38,502 bases of DNA, from positions 1 to 38,502 of the IMG/VR virus record IMGVR_UViG_3300032561_000056. One strand, written 5' to 3'. Position 1 is the stretch's first letter; every line of letters begins with the position of its first letter. Positions 1 to 8,170 of this stretch are shown piece after piece. The DNA comes from a virus. A program made the position numbers and the translations under genes. Under the pieces are notes generated by a model. The model saw only the letters and a program-made list of their open reading frames with translations. It did no database searches and was not told where the DNA came from.

Positions 1-88
1 CACGGTGCAGGGAGTGACCACGCTGGCACAAGGGCTGGCTGACGCTCTCGTCGCTCTCCAAGTCATCGCCGCAAGCGAAATCAAGTAA
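1..88 (+). CDS. C-terminal end of a truncated gene, probably tail fibre
   Basis: An open frame enters from outside the window (codons in phase from base 2) and stops with TAA at 86-88. About 28 residues remain, including VTTLAQGLADALVALQ and ending SEIK. The low-complexity Ala/Leu-rich tail and its position directly before the tail-protein genes suggest the end of a fibre or tail gene. It could be the far end of the fibre gene that runs off the right edge, but the two frames do not join directly if the ends are butted together. The function is inferred from position only. Confidence 0.5.
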   Translation, partial: TVQGVTTLAQGLADALVALQVIAASEIK

Positions 89-97
89 GGGAACTAA

Positions 98-1342
98 ATG
101 CCATCCATCATTACAGTAGGCGGCTCGGCCAGTACTTCATCGTCTGGTCAGACATTTGGCGACGTCATTGAGAAGGTCTACCGTCGCACGATGGGTGGCG
201 TCCGTGAGCGTGCCGTAACTCTTAGCGCCGCCGTTGCTTCGTCCGACACAACCATCACGCTCTCCGGCGCTCAGACTGCCAGCATTATGCCGGGTGTTCT
301 TTTGGCGATTGACCTGGAGTTGGTGTACGTTCTCTCTTGGAACGGTAACACCTTTACCGCCACCGTATCTCGTGGCTACAATGGTTCGCAGGCATCATCG
401 CACATAAGTGGCACGCTGGCTTACATCAACCCGCGCTACTCGCGCTTTGACATTGGGGTGGCAATCAACGACGATTTACGTTCTCTTAGTTCTCCTAGCA
501 ACGGTTTGTTCCGCGTGGGTGTTGCTGAACTTACTTATAATCCTGTCTTTCAAGGTTACGACCTCGGCGCCCTTCCCGACAACTTCATTGACGTTCTTGA
601 AGTCCGTTATCGCATTGCTCCGCCATATCGAACCTTCCCAGCCATCAAGCGGTGGAAGGTAATCCGCTGGCAACAGAACAGCACCGACCCCTCGTTCCCG
701 TCCGGTAAGGGCTTGGTCTTGTACGAGCCGGGTTGGCCTGGCTTGCCCATCTACGTCACCTACTCGGCGCCGTTCATCAAGTTGGTCAACGGTACCGACT
801 CCCTGCTCAACACTCCCGGCACGAACGACGAGGCGCCACCCTTCAACGGATACACCACCAGTGTTGTAACGTCCTTCACCGCCTCGACCACGGTAGGTGC
901 ATCAACGGTAACGGCGAGTAGCACGGTCGGCCTCTACACGGGTATGCCCGTAGCCGACACGACTGGCCTCTACACATACATCCCCGCCAACACGGTCATC
1001 ACCGCCATCAACACCGGCACGAATCAGGTGACGTTCAGCAATGCGGCCTCGTCTACAAGTTCTGGTTCCATCACCATCAACGCCGCCGCGCCTGTCACAA
1101 TCCCGAACATGACGCCGACGATGCTAGACATCCCCGCGCTCGGTGCCGAGATTGACTTGACGGTTCCACGTGAGATTAGCCGTAACTTTATGGAATCCCA
1201 GCCCGACCCACGTAAGGCTCAGGAAGTTGCGCCTGGTGCTGTGGCTGGTTCGGTGAACGCGCTCATCATGCGACGGGCCCAGCGTATCTCCGAAGAGGCC
1301 GACCGCCTCAGCCGCCAGTACACGAAGGTGCGTGCCTGGTGA
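98..1342 (+). CDS. Tail adaptor-like protein (414 aa)
   Basis: This is a 414-residue protein with an AAGGGAA Shine-Dalgarno before ATG 98. No catalytic motif is visible. The body is beta-rich, with hydrophobic/Thr-Ser alternation such as VTLSAAVASSDTTITLSG near residue 40. Residues about 255-330 form a Thr/Ser/Val-rich insert with beta-sandwich character (IPANTVITAINTGTNQVTF). It overlaps the next, larger tail gene by GTGA, so the two are translationally coupled. In podoviruses such as T7 a smaller tail adaptor gene precedes a large nozzle gene, and I infer the adaptor role from that arrangement and the absence of a tape measure. A head-tail connector or other tail component is possible. It is not recognised as a named family. 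Confidence 0.55.
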   Translation: MPSIITVGGSASTSSSGQTFGDVIEKVYRRTMGGVRERAVTLSAAVASSDTTITLSGAQTASIMPGVLLAIDLELVYVLSWNGNTFTATVSRGYNGSQASSHISGTLAYINPRYSRFDIGVAINDDLRSLSSPSNGLFRVGVAELTYNPVFQGYDLGALPDNFIDVLEVRYRIAPPYRTFPAIKRWKVIRWQQNSTDPSFPSGKGLVLYEPGWPGLPIYVTYSAPFIKLVNGTDSLLNTPGTNDEAPPFNGYTTSVVTSFTASTTVGASTVTASSTVGLYTGMPVADTTGLYTYIPANTVITAINTGTNQVTFSNAASSTSSGSITINAAAPVTIPNMTPTMLDIPALGAEIDLTVPREISRNFMESQPDPRKAQEVAPGAVAGSVNALIMRRAQRISEEADRLSRQYTKVRAW

Positions 1343-4206
1343 CGATTAGTTACACGTCTACTCCCGGACTGTCAGAACTTGGCGGCTACGCTGTTTCAAT
1401 CACCGACGCCAATGGTGTGCCGTATCCTGACGGCACCGGCTCCTACGCGGCGCAGACTCGCACGTTCCCTGTAGACACGTCCTTCGAGCCGTACCGTCGA
1501 GAGGCCTTCCGCCACAAGTCCATCCCTGGACAGCGCGAAGCAATCCAGATGACGAACATCATGGGTGAAGGCACCGTCAACACCGAAGGTCTATGGCGTC
1601 GAGAACAGCGCGAGTGGAACCAGGGCGCGGGCCAGCAATACCTTGACCACAAGGACGACGACCAGCCTGGACGCTTCTACTCCAGCAAGGGCATCGACGT
1701 TTTCAACTACCCCTACCAGGCCACGCTTCTGCCCGACGTGTACCAGTCTGTACCGATTGCAACGGTATACGGCAACGCGCAGGCGCTTTCATGCAACGGC
1801 TACATGGTGGTTGGCTACAGTTACACCGGCACTGTTACCGTCAAGTACTACACCAACTTTTCATCGCCGTACACCCAGTGGAGCGGTGCTACTGCCATCT
1901 CATCATGGACGGGCGGCACCACACCGAACACCCTTTACGACATGACGGCTGCGAACTCATACCTCTACATCGCAACCGACACCGGCATCTGGTACACCAG
2001 CCCCGGGCCCGGAGCGGTGTGGACGTGCTTCGCTTCCGGCTCGTACACCATGGTGTCTTGGGCCAATGACCAGTTGATTGCGGCCAATGGCCCAACCTTG
2101 TACGCCTTCCAACCACGCTCCGCAACGACCGCCCCGCTCTTCGGTTCGGCGCCTAGCAACACCGTGACGACTCAAAACATTTCGGGCATCGGCAACTCGG
2201 GCTCTGCGCTTGTTCAACTCGCTGGAACCAACCCCGGTTTCGTGGTTGGCCAAAGCGTCAGCATTGCTAACACGCAGACCTTGGCACTCATCTCCTCCAT
2301 CGCCTTGACGAGCGGCGTAGTGACTGCCACTTGCAATAGCGGATACCCACATGGTTTGCAGGTGGGCAACTCGATTGCCCTTAGCCTTGGCTACTCAAGC
2401 AGCAGCGTTACCGAAAATGCTGTGGTCACGGCCATCAACACCTCGACCAACACGTTCTCGTGGCGCACCAAGAACGTTACGACCGTTACTGGTTTTACCA
2501 GCGGTACCGCAACGGCGACGACTAGCCCGTACAACGGAACGTGGAACGTCTCGGCCATCTCCGGCAACGTTCTTACGATTCAACTTGCGGGAGCCACCAA
2601 CCCATCGAACGTTACCTACGGTTCCCAGACCATCGGTGGCTCTATCGGAAACCAGAACGTCCCCGACGTGCTGTTCACCCACAGCGACCCGAACTGGGTC
2701 TGGTCTGACGCTGTGGGTGGAGAGACCCAGGTCTACTTTTCGGGATACAGCAAGCGTAACGGCGCTAGTGGTAACGGCTGCATCTACCGCTCGGACCTTC
2801 TGGGCGCCAGCACAACGATTTCTACCAACGTGCAAAGCGTTTCGACGGCCACGGTCGCCCAGCCCTTTCAGTTGGTGTCTCCCGTGCAGGCCCTGCCGAT
2901 GTCGCCAGACGAGTACCCGACGTGCATCCAGTCTTACCTCAACTACATCTTCATCGGTACTAACCGTGGTATCCGCATGGCCCAGACGTTGAGCATCTAC
3001 GACCCCACGGCAACGTCAACTGGAGACCTGAAGAGCGGTCCGCTGATTCCCAACATCCTTCAGCCGCTCTCTTCGCCGGTTACGGCAATCATTGGCGACG
3101 GTCGCTTCGTGTGGTTTGCGTGGAACAACTACGACTCAACGAGCACGGGCCTCGGCAAGTTGGACCTAACCACCTTCATCGCTGGCGACCCCCTCGCCCC
3201 GGTGTACGCTTCCGACATCATGGTCACGGGCCAGGGCACCATCAACTCTTTGGCGTGGAACCCCGTGCTCAACCTTCCGGTCCTAACAGTGGGAGGCTTA
3301 GGCGTATACCAGCCAATTGCCCAGAACACAAATGGCCGAATGGTAGCATTGAAGTGCGTGCCTACTGGAACTTTGAACACGTCTATCTTCGACTACGGTA
3401 TCCCCGACCAGAAGGCGCCCGTCTACTTTGAGTACGGTGGCGTTACTCCCTCAAGCGCATACATTTCCGCAAACGTAATTTGCGAACCGCTGGAGTCATT
3501 CGCTGAAACGTTAAGCGTGGCCTCTTTCACGTCACCGACAACCATCGGTACGGCAACGAAAGAGTACACGCTTTCCTCGAACCCGAAGTCATCCCAGTTC
3601 CAAGTTCAAATGGTTTTGACTGCGGGTAACAACACGTACACGCCAACATCGTATTCTGCGACGACGAGTGCGCTCACCATCATGGTCAGCAATTCGTTTG
3701 GCATCGGCGAACAGATAGCCATCGCCGGCCTACCCTCTGGCTACAATGGCACGTACTACGTAGCCAGCGCATCGTCAGGGCAGTTCACCGTAACCGGGAC
3801 ATTTACAGCGGTTTCATCGACCCCTGCACCTTCAGGTTCTACCGTGACGACGTTCAACACGGCGACGCCCATAATGTACCGCTGGACGCTCAAGGCGTTC
3901 CCGAACGTGGTGTCCGGTACGAACATCATGGTGGTCTTGCAACTCTTCTCCGTGGATGTGGTGGATGGTGTCGAAGTCTACATGGACCCCTACGACAACT
4001 TCTATTGGCTGGAGTCTCTGCGACAAGCCCAGAACCTTGTGACGTACCAAGAAGGCCCATTGAGTACCAACATCGCCATCATTGAATCGCTGGACTGGAT
4101 TCCTCACAAGCGCCGTGACAACTACGAGAACGGCTTTGAAGGTGACTGTGTTGTCACCCTTAAGACGCTCGGACCTTACTCATACACCACCCCAGCCACC
4201 GCATAA
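1339..4206 (+). CDS. Large tail nozzle-like protein (955 aa)
   Basis: This 955-residue protein starts at GTG 1339 inside the stop of the upstream gene (GTGA overlap). The N-terminal half has a propeller-like pattern of short aromatic strands (NSYLYIATDTGIWYTSPG, SYLNYIFIGTNRGIRM), as seen in podovirus tail nozzle or tubular-B proteins that assemble as hexamers. Two segments, near residues 345-420 and 775-830, look like a shared beta domain carrying NGTYYVAS and NGTWNVSA signatures, also present at the capsid C-terminus. No enzyme motif is seen. The position after the 414-aa adaptor candidate and before the endolysin supports a late structural role. The nozzle assignment is inference from size, pattern and gene order. 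Confidence 0.6.
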   Translation: MTISYTSTPGLSELGGYAVSITDANGVPYPDGTGSYAAQTRTFPVDTSFEPYRREAFRHKSIPGQREAIQMTNIMGEGTVNTEGLWRREQREWNQGAGQQYLDHKDDDQPGRFYSSKGIDVFNYPYQATLLPDVYQSVPIATVYGNAQALSCNGYMVVGYSYTGTVTVKYYTNFSSPYTQWSGATAISSWTGGTTPNTLYDMTAANSYLYIATDTGIWYTSPGPGAVWTCFASGSYTMVSWANDQLIAANGPTLYAFQPRSATTAPLFGSAPSNTVTTQNISGIGNSGSALVQLAGTNPGFVVGQSVSIANTQTLALISSIALTSGVVTATCNSGYPHGLQVGNSIALSLGYSSSSVTENAVVTAINTSTNTFSWRTKNVTTVTGFTSGTATATTSPYNGTWNVSAISGNVLTIQLAGATNPSNVTYGSQTIGGSIGNQNVPDVLFTHSDPNWVWSDAVGGETQVYFSGYSKRNGASGNGCIYRSDLLGASTTISTNVQSVSTATVAQPFQLVSPVQALPMSPDEYPTCIQSYLNYIFIGTNRGIRMAQTLSIYDPTATSTGDLKSGPLIPNILQPLSSPVTAIIGDGRFVWFAWNNYDSTSTGLGKLDLTTFIAGDPLAPVYASDIMVTGQGTINSLAWNPVLNLPVLTVGGLGVYQPIAQNTNGRMVALKCVPTGTLNTSIFDYGIPDQKAPVYFEYGGVTPSSAYISANVICEPLESFAETLSVASFTSPTTIGTATKEYTLSSNPKSSQFQVQMVLTAGNNTYTPTSYSATTSALTIMVSNSFGIGEQIAIAGLPSGYNGTYYVASASSGQFTVTGTFTAVSSTPAPSGSTVTTFNTATPIMYRWTLKAFPNVVSGTNIMVVLQLFSVDVVDGVEVYMDPYDNFYWLESLRQAQNLVTYQEGPLSTNIAIIESLDWIPHKRRDNYENGFEGDCVVTLKTLGPYSYTTPATA

Positions 4207-4214
4207 GGAGCCAT

Positions 4215-4760
4215 ATGACAATTATTGACCACCGCCAAGCAGAAGTAGCGTGGGCCAACTGGGCCGTCGCTAACCACGGCAAATTTAACTATTCCGAAGG
4301 CGGCGACCGCATGGCCGCCATCGGCGTATGGCCTATCAAGTTCCCAGTCAACACCGACTGCTCTGGTTCTTGCACGCTCTACGCCTGGTGGGCGAACGGC
4401 AATGACCCGAACGGTCTGGGCTTCAACCACGAGGGCTACACCGGCACGTTCTTGAGCCACGAGGAACACATCCCTCTGCTGACCAAGACCCTGAAGGGCA
4501 TCACCATTGACGACATCGAGGTCGGTGACTACGTGGTGTATGGCGATGCTCCTGGCGAGCACGTGGCAATCATCGTGGAGATTTACGGCACGGACGTGCT
4601 GACGGTCAGCCACGGTCAGCAGGGTGGCCCCGGCTATTGCTGGGTCAACCCCCCGAAGGTCGCTCCCTCGCGTGGCTACCCCTCGGACGGACGCCAGCCC
4701 CAGACCTTCCTGCGCAACGTTACCAACAACAACAAGCCCGTTCGGATGCCGCCCGCATGA
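4215..4760 (+). CDS. Endolysin, NlpC/P60 (CHAP-like) cysteine peptidase
   Basis: This is a 181-aa single-domain enzyme with an AAGGAG site just upstream of ATG 4215. The motif NTDCSGSCTLYAWW places the likely nucleophile at Cys49. GDYVVYGDAPGEHVAIIVE supplies the partner His116, the standard arrangement of NlpC/P60 peptidoglycan amidases/endopeptidases that cut stem peptides. A polar residue needed for the triad is not certain. There is no signal peptide and no obvious wall-binding domain, so export would need a holin; two small membrane proteins follow directly. The stop overlaps the next start (ATGA). It is a convincing cell-wall hydrolase, though its exact bond specificity cannot be read. 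Confidence 0.85.
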   Translation: MTIIDHRQAEVAWANWAVANHGKFNYSEGGDRMAAIGVWPIKFPVNTDCSGSCTLYAWWANGNDPNGLGFNHEGYTGTFLSHEEHIPLLTKTLKGITIDDIEVGDYVVYGDAPGEHVAIIVEIYGTDVLTVSHGQQGGPGYCWVNPPKVAPSRGYPSDGRQPQTFLRNVTNNNKPVRMPPA

Positions 4761-5020
4761 TGGCTAATGTTCTCACTTCTGCGAACTTCTGGTACATCAC
4801 CGAAGCAATCGTCGTTGTCGCGGGCGCCGTCATCGGTGTCTGGCGCGTAGTCCACAATGCTCTGTCTCGGTCGGTGGCAGACAACCTGCGTGAGATGCAG
4901 GCTGAACTCAAGCCCAACCACGGCTCGTCTATGCGTGATGCTATTGACCGCATCGAACAGAGTGTCCAAGAATTGAACATCGAACTCGCTCGCCACCTTG
5001 GCGCACATGAAGGGTTGTAG
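4757..5020 (+). CDS. Holin-like membrane protein with coiled-coil tail
   Basis: The protein is 87 aa starting MMANVL at ATG 4757 (an ATG at 4760 is equally possible), overlapping the endolysin stop. One clear transmembrane helix, AIVVVAGAVIGVWRVV, sits near residues 15-32. It is followed by a charged amphipathic region with heptad-like spacing (AIDRIEQSVQELNIELA). One helix plus a cytoplasmic coil, in the middle of a lysis cassette, fits a small holin or holin partner. A spanin-like or regulatory role cannot be excluded. The upstream Shine-Dalgarno is weak, so coupling to endolysin translation is likely. Confidence 0.6.
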   Translation: MMANVLTSANFWYITEAIVVVAGAVIGVWRVVHNALSRSVADNLREMQAELKPNHGSSMRDAIDRIEQSVQELNIELARHLGAHEGL

Positions 5021-5376
5021 TGCCGAAGTATCACCACCCCATTACCGGCGATGAAATCGGCCTGGGCGAACACCTGTCATGGCTGGTGCAGGCTCGTATC
5101 CGCCGCTGGTCGTTCGTCGGCTACGTCACCGCCGCCACGGCAATCTGCTGGGTTATCGGCTCACCCCTCGTCCTTGAGTGGTGGAACTTCTCGGCGTCCT
5201 ACATGGCCGTGTTCATTGAACTCGTCGTGGGTATCGCGATGTATGAGCAAACCAAGAACGACGCCAAAGTTATCCGAAAAATCCTGGCGATGGAGTCGGC
5301 ACAGTTCGACGAACTCAAGGGGCTAATCATCAAGGTCGAAGAGGACCTAGAGGAATACCACGAGGAAGGACAATGA
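5020..5376 (+). CDS. Two-helix membrane protein of the lysis cassette
   Basis: This 118-aa protein starts at GTG 5020, sharing one base with the preceding stop. Two hydrophobic segments are visible: SFVGYVTAATAICWVIG (about residues 31-48) and YMAVFIELVVGIAMY (about 60-76). A long charged C-terminal helix follows (FDELKGLIIKVEEDLEEYHEE). Two helices with a soluble acidic tail in a lysis operon suggest a holin or a holin/antiholin partner of the 87-aa gene. Without homology the roles of the two membrane proteins cannot be separated. It is coupled to the next gene by a four-base overlap. Confidence 0.55.
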   Translation: MPKYHHPITGDEIGLGEHLSWLVQARIRRWSFVGYVTAATAICWVIGSPLVLEWWNFSASYMAVFIELVVGIAMYEQTKNDAKVIRKILAMESAQFDELKGLIIKVEEDLEEYHEEGQ

Positions 5377-5888
5377 GTGAATTCAAACCCGGTGACCTCG
5401 TTCTCTGTCACAGCCGAGGCATCCTCGGTCGTTCTATCCGTGTGGCCGAGCGACGGCTCCAAGACAGCCGGTACGCAGAGTGGAACCACATTGCAATTCT
5501 TGACCGGCTGGTGGATGGCGAGTGGTACGTCATCCAAGCCGAAGCCAGCGGAGTAACCAACGACAAGAAGTTGTCCTCGGTCGCTCCGGGTGGACGCTAC
5601 GAGGTCATCCCTTTACCCCTCTCTGCCAATCGCTCGAAGTTGCTGAAGTTCGCACGGGCGCAAGTGGGCGATGCCTATTCGTGGCTTTCGATTTGGTCGG
5701 CGGCGTTCGACATGTGGCTCCCGGATGCAGTCTGCCTGCGTCGTGGCGACACGTGGATTTGTTCAGGGCTGGCGGCGGCGGCACTTTGGTTCGCTGGCTT
5801 TGAGCCGTTGATGGAACTCAACGACGTGTACACCTGCACCCCAGCAGAAATTGCTCAAGCGTGTGTGCAAATAATGCACGATGGATGA
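5373..5888 (+). CDS. Permuted papain-like (YiiX/NlpC-type) peptidase
   Basis: This is a 171-aa protein whose motifs occur in permuted order: GDLVLCHSRG at the N-terminus, WNHIAIL with likely catalytic His39, an acidic residue in VIQAEASG (Glu57), and WICSGL with likely nucleophile Cys130. His before Cys is the hallmark of the circularly permuted YaeF/YiiX branch of the NlpC/P60 superfamily, whose members act on peptides, amides or lipids. It is the last gene of the lysis block, overlapping the previous gene by ATGA, and the next gene starts from a new promoter. It may help wall degradation or act on the host envelope lipid. The substrate is unknown. Confidence 0.7.
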   Translation: MSEFKPGDLVLCHSRGILGRSIRVAERRLQDSRYAEWNHIAILDRLVDGEWYVIQAEASGVTNDKKLSSVAPGGRYEVIPLPLSANRSKLLKFARAQVGDAYSWLSIWSAAFDMWLPDAVCLRRGDTWICSGLAAAALWFAGFEPLMELNDVYTCTPAEIAQACVQIMHDG

Positions 5889-5932
5889 CGCATTAAACCA
5901 CTTAATGCGTGACATGTAAAGCATTAAATGCT
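5888..5932. promoter_or_regulatory. Two inverted repeats around a promoter (operator candidate)
   Basis: A 9-bp inverted repeat, ACGCATTAA then 5 nt then TTAATGCGT (5888-5910), is followed by AGCATT-A-AATGCT (5920-5932). Both share the core GCATTAA. The first overlaps the -35 box and the second fills the spacer of the promoter at 5909-5937, the usual placement of a repressor operator. The regulator is not known. Confidence 0.55.
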
Positions 5933-5937
5933 AGAAT
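5909..5937 (+). promoter_or_regulatory. Sigma70-like promoter for the early block
   Basis: GTGACA (5909-5914) and TAGAAT (5932-5937) each match the consensus at five of six bases and are separated by 17 nt. Transcription would begin near 5944, immediately before the AAGGAGG ribosome site at 5948-5954. This placement argues for TTG 5961 as the start of the next gene. Confidence 0.6.
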
Positions 5938-5960
5938 CAGGGGGACCAAGGAGGTCTGCC

Positions 5961-6791
5961 TTGCTTCCTGAACCTACCGTCCATGTAGTGATTCCCGACA
6001 CTCAGGCTAAGGCCGGTGTCCCGACCGACCATCTCCGCTGGATTGGGCAGTACATCGTGGACCACTTCCACGACAAGCCCATCAAGATTATTCACCTTGG
6101 CGACCACGCCGACATGCCTTCGCTTTCGTCCTACGACAAGGGCAAGAAGAGCATGGAGGGCAGGCGCTACAAGGAGGACATCGCCGCGGCGAACGAAGCC
6201 TTTGACGTACTAGACAAAGCACTGAAGGAGTTCAATGCGAATCGGAAAAGGACGAAGCACGGGCTATGGCTCCCCGAGCGACACATACTTCTTGGAAATC
6301 ATGAAGACCGTATTAACCGCGCGGTGGAATCGGACGCGCAACTGGAAGGGGTCATTAGTACGGAAGACCTCAACTACGGACGCTCAGGATGGCAAGTCCA
6401 CCCCTTCCTAAAGCCGGTCAACCTTGACGGCATCTGGTACGCCCATTACTGGCAGAACACCATGACCGGCAAGCCTCTGGGTGGCTCGGCGCTGATGCGT
6501 TTGAAAACTCTGGGCCACTCCTACACGATGGGCCACCAGCAGGTCCTTGACTACGGCATCCGATTCGTCAATGGTAAGAGCCAGCACGCTCTCGTGGCTG
6601 GTGCCTGTTACCTCCATGATGAGGAGTACAAGGGCTATCAGGGCAACGCCCATTGGCGCGGCATCATCGTCTGCCACGATGTCATAGACGGCTCCTACGA
6701 CCCCATGTTTATCTCCCTCGAATACCTTTGTCGGCGCTACGAGGGCATGCGCCTCGACGCCTTCATGAAGAAGAAGTACCCCTGGATTTGA
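5961..6791 (+). CDS. Metallophosphoesterase (calcineurin-like)
   Basis: This 276-aa protein starts at TTG 5961, chosen because AAGGAGG ends six bases upstream; the in-frame ATG at 5928 lies inside the promoter. Metal-binding motifs are in order: VVIPDTQ (Asp plus Gln where many families have DxH), HLGDHAD, LLGNHEDR, and later His-containing segments including MGHQQ. This is the dinuclear calcineurin-like phosphoesterase fold, which hydrolyses phosphomonoesters, phosphodiesters or cyclic nucleotides. The IPDTQ version is, from memory, frequent in phages. It is the first gene of the early block, so it could act on host nucleic acid or signalling nucleotides. The substrate cannot be deduced. Confidence 0.85.
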   Translation: MLPEPTVHVVIPDTQAKAGVPTDHLRWIGQYIVDHFHDKPIKIIHLGDHADMPSLSSYDKGKKSMEGRRYKEDIAAANEAFDVLDKALKEFNANRKRTKHGLWLPERHILLGNHEDRINRAVESDAQLEGVISTEDLNYGRSGWQVHPFLKPVNLDGIWYAHYWQNTMTGKPLGGSALMRLKTLGHSYTMGHQQVLDYGIRFVNGKSQHALVAGACYLHDEEYKGYQGNAHWRGIIVCHDVIDGSYDPMFISLEYLCRRYEGMRLDAFMKKKYPWI

Positions 6792-6817
6792 CTCATGTCA
6801 CACCGGGTGTGTACTCT
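6788..6817 (+). promoter_or_regulatory. Promoter for a leaderless whiB message
   Basis: TTGACT (6788-6793), an 18-nt spacer and TACTCT (6812-6817, fitting actinobacterial TANNNT). Seven bases separate the -10 box from ATG 6825, so transcription would start at or next to the A of the start codon and produce a leaderless mRNA. There is no Shine-Dalgarno between them. Confidence 0.5.
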
Positions 6818-6824
6818 CGGTGTC

Positions 6825-7091
6825 ATGTTGAAAACAAGTTGGCGAACTAACGCACGGTGCGCTGGGGTGGACACTTCCGTGTTCATGCCAGACGAGAATG
6901 AAACCCTGACCATCAAGCGCAAGGAGCAAGCACTCTGGTATTGCCAGCAGTGCCCTGTCCGTCAAGACTGCCTCAACTACGCTTACGAGAACAACATTCA
7001 GCACGGCATCTACGGGGGCATTACCACCAAGGAGCGCCGGAAGAACTTGTACAACTGGAAGGCGGAGCGATGCAGTTCACAGTCACGTTGA
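6825..7091 (+). CDS. WhiB-family transcriptional regulator (first copy)
   Basis: The protein is 88 aa from ATG 6825 (MLKTSWRTNARC). The WhiB signature is complete: one early Cys in NARCAG, then CQQCPVRQDC supplying three more cysteines for a [4Fe-4S] cluster, followed by the turn GIYGG and a basic tail with KERRKNLYNWK for DNA or sigma-factor contact. WhiB proteins are actinobacterial, so this identifies the host phylum. Phage copies are known to interfere with host WhiB function, as in mycobacteriophage TM4. ATG 6795 would extend it, but ATG 6825 sits seven bases after a -10 box and fits a leaderless start. Its end overlaps the next small gene. Confidence 0.9.
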   Translation: MLKTSWRTNARCAGVDTSVFMPDENETLTIKRKEQALWYCQQCPVRQDCLNYAYENNIQHGIYGGITTKERRKNLYNWKAERCSSQSR

Positions 7092-7225
7092 CGGCAGACC
7101 AGTACGCAACCCTTATCACTGGCTTGACCGTCGCCCAAATGTGGTCGGGCAACGACACTGAGCAGGGTCAAAAGTGGGGCGAACTTGTGACCTACGTCAG
7201 TGAAGAATCAACTATTTCAAAATAA
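7070..7225 (+). CDS. Small unknown protein (51 aa)
   Basis: This is a 51-residue frame starting ATG 7070 (MQFTVTLTADQYATLITG) behind a GGAAGGCGGAG ribosome site and overlapping the end of the whiB gene by 22 bases. The sequence alternates beta-like and helical stretches and has no cysteine or membrane segment. It is unrecognised. Its tight overlap and good ribosome site make it likely to be real and co-transcribed with whiB; the next gene has its own promoter. Confidence 0.6.
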   Translation: MQFTVTLTADQYATLITGLTVAQMWSGNDTEQGQKWGELVTYVSEESTISK

Positions 7226-7227
7226 TC

Positions 7228-7257
7228 TTGACAAGCGTTACACCAATGCAGTACCTT
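7228..7257 (+). promoter_or_regulatory. Promoter before the recombination block
   Basis: A perfect TTGACA (7228-7233) followed after 18 nt by TACCTT (7252-7257, fitting TANNNT), with a possible alternative TTATAA at 7257-7262. The spacing is the same as in the promoters at 6788 and 13359. Transcription would start about 7264, leaving a short leader with GGAAAGGG before ATG 7283. Confidence 0.6.
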
Positions 7258-7282
7258 ATAACCACTACTCACGGAAAGGGTA

Positions 7283-8170
7283 ATGATGTTTCAAACGGAA
7301 AAGCCGTTAATAACTAGTGCACTCGTTGAAGAACTGCACATTAAGTCTGCGGTGCGAAAGCCAACTGCAAAGGGTACGCCTTTGCGTTACTCGTCGGCAT
7401 TCGCTTGCGCTCGACAGCAGGGCTATGCGGCTCTAGAGGTCGAGCCCTCGGAGCCGATGGACGAAGCAGGTGCATGGGCTACTGGTCTTGGCACCATCAT
7501 CCACGAAGCGTTGCAGGACTGCATTAGCCGGAAGTACCCGTCTGCACAGTTCGAGGTGCCGTCGCAGTGGAACGATGTTTCGGGTTCGTGCGATGCCCTC
7601 CTCTCTACCGACGAGGTTGACCTCAACGGTTCGCTGACCGGCACCCACCTCCTCTATGAATTGAAGACGATGGGGACCTACTCCTTCGACAAGCAGGTCG
7701 GGTGGAATCGGATGCGTGGCACCATTGGCACACCCGAGGGACCGGCGCTCAAGGCAATTGCTCAGGCTGGCATGAATGCCATCGGCATCATGAACGAGAA
7801 CCCCGACATCAAAATCGACTGGCTAGTCATGGGCTCCATCACCTTTGAGGCGCTGTCCAAGAACAAGGCGGCGAACATGGGCGTCGAGGGAACCAACCGT
7901 TTCCTTGCTGAGTACTACATCCCCAGCGAGGAGTGGTTGCCTGTAGCCCAAGAGGAACTTGACCGCATGGACGCTATCAACGAGTCCTTGCAGGCTGGCT
8001 TTCTCCCCGACCGAATCGCCAAAGACGACAATGGCGACCACATTCAACTGACCCCACAAGGACGTGCGTGGCAGTGCGATTACTGTGCTTTCCGTAGCAT
8101 CTGTGCGACGGACGGCAACGGTGCAGTACCAGTATTACAAAGTTCAATTGCAAAGGAAGGTAACGAATGA
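7283..8170 (+). CDS. Cas4/RecB-like PD-(D/E)XK exonuclease with Fe-S cysteines
   Basis: This 295-aa protein starts ATG 7283 or 7286 after GGAAAGGG. His74 in GTIIHEAL, Asp104 in GSCDALL and the E-x-K of YELKTMG (Glu126, Lys128) form the PD-(D/E)XK nuclease core of the RecB/Cas4 branch. Cys42 together with CDYCAFRSIC (Cys265, Cys268, Cys274) matches the split cysteine set that holds a [4Fe-4S] cluster in Cas4 and AddB. There are no CRISPR repeats or Cas1 nearby, so this is a phage recombination nuclease. It would supply single-strand tails to the ERF-family annealing protein two genes downstream. It is coupled to the next gene by ATGA. Confidence 0.8.
   Translation: MMFQTEKPLITSALVEELHIKSAVRKPTAKGTPLRYSSAFACARQQGYAALEVEPSEPMDEAGAWATGLGTIIHEALQDCISRKYPSAQFEVPSQWNDVSGSCDALLSTDEVDLNGSLTGTHLLYELKTMGTYSFDKQVGWNRMRGTIGTPEGPALKAIAQAGMNAIGIMNENPDIKIDWLVMGSITFEALSKNKAANMGVEGTNRFLAEYYIPSEEWLPVAQEELDRMDAINESLQAGFLPDRIAKDDNGDHIQLTPQGRAWQCDYCAFRSICATDGNGAVPVLQSSIAKEGNE

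Noticed and set aside
5928-5960. ATG 5928 as start of the phosphoesterase
   Set aside because: It lies in the promoter spacer/-10 and lacks a ribosome site, while TTG 5961 has AAGGAGG at ideal spacing.
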